Positions 60,951 through 64,000 of a stretch of 64,000 nucleotides of DNA are shown one piece after another; position 1 is the stretch's first letter; each line of letters starts with the position of its first letter. The DNA lies in assembly GCF_004353905.1 (NCBI RefSeq), contig NZ_SMOD01000038.1, positions 1 through 64,000 of the forward strand. The letters are read 5' to 3'. The notes beneath the pieces are model-generated. The model was given only the letters and a program-made list of their open reading frames with translations, made no database searches and had not been told where the DNA came from. Position numbers and translations under genes: made by a program. This DNA comes from Paraburkholderia guartelaensis. GTDB taxonomy: Bacteria > Pseudomonadota > Gammaproteobacteria > Burkholderiales > Burkholderiaceae.

Positions 60951-61790
60951 ATGGCTGACGTCACCTCCTCTTCAAACCGCTATGGACTGCCTTCGCGCAC
61001 CGGCGGCTCGCGGCTTTCGACGGACCGCTTTTACTTCTGGCTCTCGTGGGCGATCCCCGCGCTGATCGTCGTAGTCTGGGAACTCGCGGCGCGCGTGGGC
61101 TGGATCGCGCCGCAAGTGCTACCGGCGCCGAGCAGCGTCGCCGCGACAGCGTGGGATCTTGCCCGCAACGGCGACCTGTTCGTGCACCTCGGCGTCTCGC
61201 TGCTGCGTGCCGCAACAGGACTTCTGATCGGCGGCACGATCGGCCTCGTGCTTGGCGTACTGGTGGGTTTTTCCCGACTCGCGCAGGCGCTCATCGACCG
61301 GTCGATCCAGATGGTGCGTGCGATTCCCTTTCTCGCCATGCTGCCGCTCGTCATCGTATGGTTCGGCGTAGGCGAAGTCGCGAAGATTTTTCTGGTCGCG
61401 CTCGCCGTGCTGTTTCCCGTCTACATCAACACGATGCTCGGCATTCGACAGATCGATCCCAAGCTGATGGAACTGGCCAAGGTGATCGGGTTGAACTGGC
61501 CGGCCGTGGTGCGCCGGATCATCCTGCCTGGCGCCATGCCTTCGATCCTCACCGGCGTGCGTTACGCGCTGGCGCACGCGTGGCTCGCCCTCGTGATCGC
61601 CGAAACGCTCGCGACGACCAAGGGCATCGGCTTTCTCGCCATGGACGCCCGCGAATTCCTGCAAACCAACGTCATCCTGTTGACCATGATTATTTACGCG
61701 ATCATCGGCGTTGCCGCGGACGCGCTGGTTCGCTCGCTCGAAGCGCGCTTCCTCTCCTGGCACGCTAACTACGCGAAGGGGGCGAAATAA
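60951..61790 (+). CDS. Sulfonate-type ABC permease (SsuC-like)
   Basis: 279 residues, usual SsuC length, about six helices. The EAA loop reads GIRQIDPKLMELAKVIGLNWPAVVRRIILPGAMPSILTGVRYALAHAW. It starts 44 bp after the binding protein and overlaps the ATPase start by one base (TAATG). It shows none of the N-terminal extension seen in the permease at 53455. Confidence 0.94.
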   Translation: MADVTSSSNRYGLPSRTGGSRLSTDRFYFWLSWAIPALIVVVWELAARVGWIAPQVLPAPSSVAATAWDLARNGDLFVHLGVSLLRAATGLLIGGTIGLVLGVLVGFSRLAQALIDRSIQMVRAIPFLAMLPLVIVWFGVGEVAKIFLVALAVLFPVYINTMLGIRQIDPKLMELAKVIGLNWPAVVRRIILPGAMPSILTGVRYALAHAWLALVIAETLATTKGIGFLAMDAREFLQTNVILLTMIIYAIIGVAADALVRSLEARFLSWHANYAKGAK

Positions 61791-62533
61791 TGGGCTCCAC
61801 CGTCGCGTTGTCCCTTCCTGCGAATGGCGCGCATCGCGCCGCAAACGAAGCCGCCGCGGCGCCGTCCGCTGTATCGGTGCGCGGCCTGCAACGCCGTTAT
61901 GGCGAGCGCGTCGTCATCGACGCACTCGACCTCGATATCCGCAAAGGCGAATTCGTCGCGCTGCTCGGCGAAAGCGGCTGCGGCAAGACCACGCTGCTGC
62001 GAGCGCTCGCAGGGCTCGACAAACCGGATGCCGGGCAAATCCGCGCACCAGAGCGGCCCTCCGTGGTGTTTCAGGAGCATCGTCTGCTGCCCTGGGCCAC
62101 TTTGTGGGAGAACGTCGCGCTCGGCAACGAGTCGAGCGTCGGGCGCACCGGTGCCACCCGGGCACTGGCCGAAGTCGGTTTGTCAGGCCGCGAGGACGAC
62201 TGGCCGCGCAATCTGTCCGGCGGTCAGGCGCAGCGCGTGGCGCTCGCGCGGGCGCTCGTGCGCGACCCCGCGCTGCTGTTGCTCGATGAACCGTTCGCCG
62301 CGCTCGATGCGCTCACGCGCATCAAGATGCACGGGCTCGTGAAGGAGCTGGTCGCGCGCCACGCGCCGGGCGTGCTGCTCGTGACCCACGACGTCGACGA
62401 GGCGCTCGCGCTCGCGGACCGCATTCTCGTCATGCGCGCCGGCCGCATCGCGGCTTCGTTTCACACCAAAGACCACACGCCGCAGGCATTGCGGCTCACG
62501 CTGCTCGAGGGACTGGGCGTTCGGTCGCACTGA
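61790..62533 (+). CDS. Sulfonate-type ABC ATPase (SsuB-like)
   Basis: 247 residues. Walker A GESGCGKTT near 61-69, Q-loop VVFQEHRLLPWATLWENVALGN, signature LSGGQAQR, Walker B LLLLDEPFAALDALTR, H-loop VTHDVDEALAL. The HRLLPWATLWENVALG after the Q-loop is characteristic of SsuB. The ATG shares its first A with the permease stop. Confidence 0.94.
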   Translation: MGSTVALSLPANGAHRAANEAAAAPSAVSVRGLQRRYGERVVIDALDLDIRKGEFVALLGESGCGKTTLLRALAGLDKPDAGQIRAPERPSVVFQEHRLLPWATLWENVALGNESSVGRTGATRALAEVGLSGREDDWPRNLSGGQAQRVALARALVRDPALLLLDEPFAALDALTRIKMHGLVKELVARHAPGVLLVTHDVDEALALADRILVMRAGRIAASFHTKDHTPQALRLTLLEGLGVRSH

Positions 62534-62567
62534 TCCGCTCCGCTCTCTACAGAAGGAACCACCACGA

Positions 62568-63575
62568 ATGAACGATGTTTCACTGACTCGCCGCCAGCTT
62601 CTGCTCGCGGCGGGAGGTTTGCTTGCCGGCGCCGCAGCCGCGCCTCTTCTTTCCGCGCAGGCGGCCGAGCCGCCCCGCAAGCTCACGCGCAACACCGACA
62701 CGGTCCGCATTGGCTGGGGTTACGGCGCCCTGCCCGACATCGCCAGGCAGCGCGGCGTGTTCGAGAAGACGCTCGCCGCGAAGAACATCAAGGTCGAATG
62801 GGTCGGTCCGTTCCCGAACCATGCGCCCTCGATCCAGGCTGTTGTTGGCGGTAGCGCGGACTTCGGCTTCTGGGGCTCCACCACGCCCGCGCTCGCCGCC
62901 ATGCTGGCCGGCTCGCCCATCGTCTTCACCGGCTTCGACGTGTATTCGCCGCGGTCCACGGCCATCATCGTGAAGAAGTCGAGCGGCATCAACTCGGTTG
63001 CCGACCTCGCCGGGCGCAAGGTCGCGGTGAACCGCTCGGGGCTCGGCGAGTTCCTGCTCATCGCGGCGCTGGAGAAGCACCATGTCGACCGCGACAAGGT
63101 CGAGTTCGTCTATCTGAATCCGCCCGATGCGGCGCCTGCATTTGCGCAAGGCAGAGTCGAAGCATGGTCGATGTGGTCGCCCGCCGTGGATATCGCGCGC
63201 TATTCGAATGACGCGAAGGACATTTTCAACGAGGGGCGCGATCTCGACTTCCTCATCGACTACAGCTCGCTCGTGACACGTCGCAAGTTTTCCGAAGAAA
63301 ATTCGGAGCTGGTGCGCGCCGTGCTCGACGCATATTACGTGGAAGGCGCCTGGCAGTCGGCCCATGCCGCCGATTCGGAACTGCTCGTACAGAAAGAAGC
63401 GAAGTATCCGGACCAGGTGCGCGACTATTTGACGAGCCTGAAGCGCGTAAACCAGTTTCACGAGCCGGACGACGCGGCCTTCATGGCGCAGTTCCAACGC
63501 GCCGCGGACTGGCTCGCGCAACGCAGGATCATCAACGCGCCCATCAAGGTCGCCGATTACAGCGTCAAGGTGTGA
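62568..63575 (+). CDS. Second SsuA-like binding protein of the operon, Tat signal
   Basis: 335 residues. N-terminal SLTRRQLLLAAGGLLAGAAA is a good twin-arginine signal (TRRQLLL), with cleavage near AQAA (residue ~32). The mature part (VRIGWGYGALPDIARQRGVFEKTLAAKNIKVEWVGPFPNHAPSIQAVVGGSADFGFWGSTTPALAAMLAGSPIVF) is SsuA-like. It differs clearly from the first binding protein of the operon at 59977, so one SsuBC channel may serve two ligands. AAGGAACC lies about 9 bases ahead of the ATG. Confidence 0.92.
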   Translation: MNDVSLTRRQLLLAAGGLLAGAAAAPLLSAQAAEPPRKLTRNTDTVRIGWGYGALPDIARQRGVFEKTLAAKNIKVEWVGPFPNHAPSIQAVVGGSADFGFWGSTTPALAAMLAGSPIVFTGFDVYSPRSTAIIVKKSSGINSVADLAGRKVAVNRSGLGEFLLIAALEKHHVDRDKVEFVYLNPPDAAPAFAQGRVEAWSMWSPAVDIARYSNDAKDIFNEGRDLDFLIDYSSLVTRRKFSEENSELVRAVLDAYYVEGAWQSAHAADSELLVQKEAKYPDQVRDYLTSLKRVNQFHEPDDAAFMAQFQRAADWLAQRRIINAPIKVADYSVKV

Positions 63576-63598
63576 CGCGCCATGAACGGGAATGCGCA

Positions 63599-64000
63599 TG
63601 ACTGAAACCTCCACCCTTCAGCCGGGCGGGATCGCGCTCGTCTCGCGGTTGTCCGCCGCGCTCGGGTTCTCCGAAGCGATAAGCAGGATCGCCGCGACGG
63701 CGGCGCAGCGCGAGCGCGACCAGCGCCTGCCGCACGAAGAGATCGCCACGCTGAAGGCGCTCGGCTTCGGCGCGTTGCGCCTGCCCGCCGACGACGGCGG
63801 CCGCGGTCTGTCATTGAGCGAACTCTTCGCCGTGGCGCGTGACGTCGCCGCGGCCGATTCGAACATCGCCCACGCCTTGCGCAATCACTTCTGGCAAGTG
63901 GAAGCCGCGCTCAAGCATCGTGCCCTGCCGTTCCATGCGCACGTGCTCGACCTCGTGCGCCAGCGCAAGACGATCGGGCTTAGTTTCGTCGAAAGCGACG
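63599..64000 (+). CDS. DszC/SfnB-like flavin monooxygenase, partial at window edge
   Basis: The frame from ATG 63599 is open to the end of the window (134 codons). The N-terminal part of an acyl-CoA-dehydrogenase-fold flavoprotein is seen: ALVSRLSAALGFSEAISRIA, RDQRLPHEEIATLKALGFGALRLPADDGGRGLSLSELF, ARDVAAADSNIAHALRNHFW, KTIGLSFVESD. It closely parallels the start of the flavoprotein at 35728 and the SfnB-like protein at 31557. It is the fifth gene of the SsuABC-type operon. Confidence 0.88.

Overview
The window looks like a replicon of a Burkholderiaceae bacterium (Burkholderia, Paraburkholderia or Caballeronia type). The evidence is high GC with strongly GC3-biased codons, many LysR regulators next to catabolic and transport operons, and protein families typical of that group. 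This assignment is read from family resemblance only; no database search was run. The left end (1-11 kb) is a patchwork: an IS end that has truncated a chemotaxis receptor, a standalone DUF4096 transposase fragment, a roughly 540 bp stretch bounded by perfect inverted repeats, an initiator tRNA-Met, a class A penicillin-binding protein, and an orphan YhcG-type nuclease.

From about 10.2 to 26.7 kb lies a catabolic island. One minus-strand operon encodes a hydroxyquinol-type intradiol dioxygenase, a Dabb protein, maleylacetate reductase, a YciI protein, an SDR, a small unknown protein and an IolG-like dehydrogenase. Beside it are a sugar-type (CUT2/Rbs-like) ABC transporter, a second Gfo/Idh/MocA oxidoreductase, a periplasmic sugar-binding protein, an IolE/AP-endonuclease-fold TIM barrel, an ABM monooxygenase-like protein and a glycosidase-like TIM barrel. 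Three separate promoters in this island carry the same roughly 52 bp repeat-rich element, so the aromatic lower pathway and the sugar-type uptake genes are probably one regulon. I infer a pathway that takes up a sugar, cyclitol or aromatic glycoside and funnels its ring through hydroxyquinol and maleylacetate to 3-oxoadipate.

From 26.7 to 29.4 kb there is debris (a helicase C-terminus, a possible Tn3-type fragment, a frameshifted cupin) and two small unknown genes.

From 29.4 kb to the right edge is a large organosulfur-scavenging and cysteine-making island. It holds a TauD-type dioxygenase, an SfnB-type flavoprotein and a CUT2 ABC transporter in one operon; DszC/SfnB-like and LLM flavin monooxygenases; a nitroreductase-family protein; a cystine/amino-acid ABC transporter; several SsuA-like binding proteins; and two SsuABC-like transporters, one with a membrane-anchored cytochrome c gene beside it. 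In the middle sit groES-groEL under a CIRCE element and a compact operon encoding rhodanese, serine O-acetyltransferase, an XRE regulator, a Family 2A encapsulin shell protein and its cysteine desulfurase cargo with a long disordered N-terminus. The picture is a sulfur-starvation programme: sulfonates and sulfones are imported and oxidised to sulfite, and sulfur is handled through cysteine inside a protein nanocompartment.
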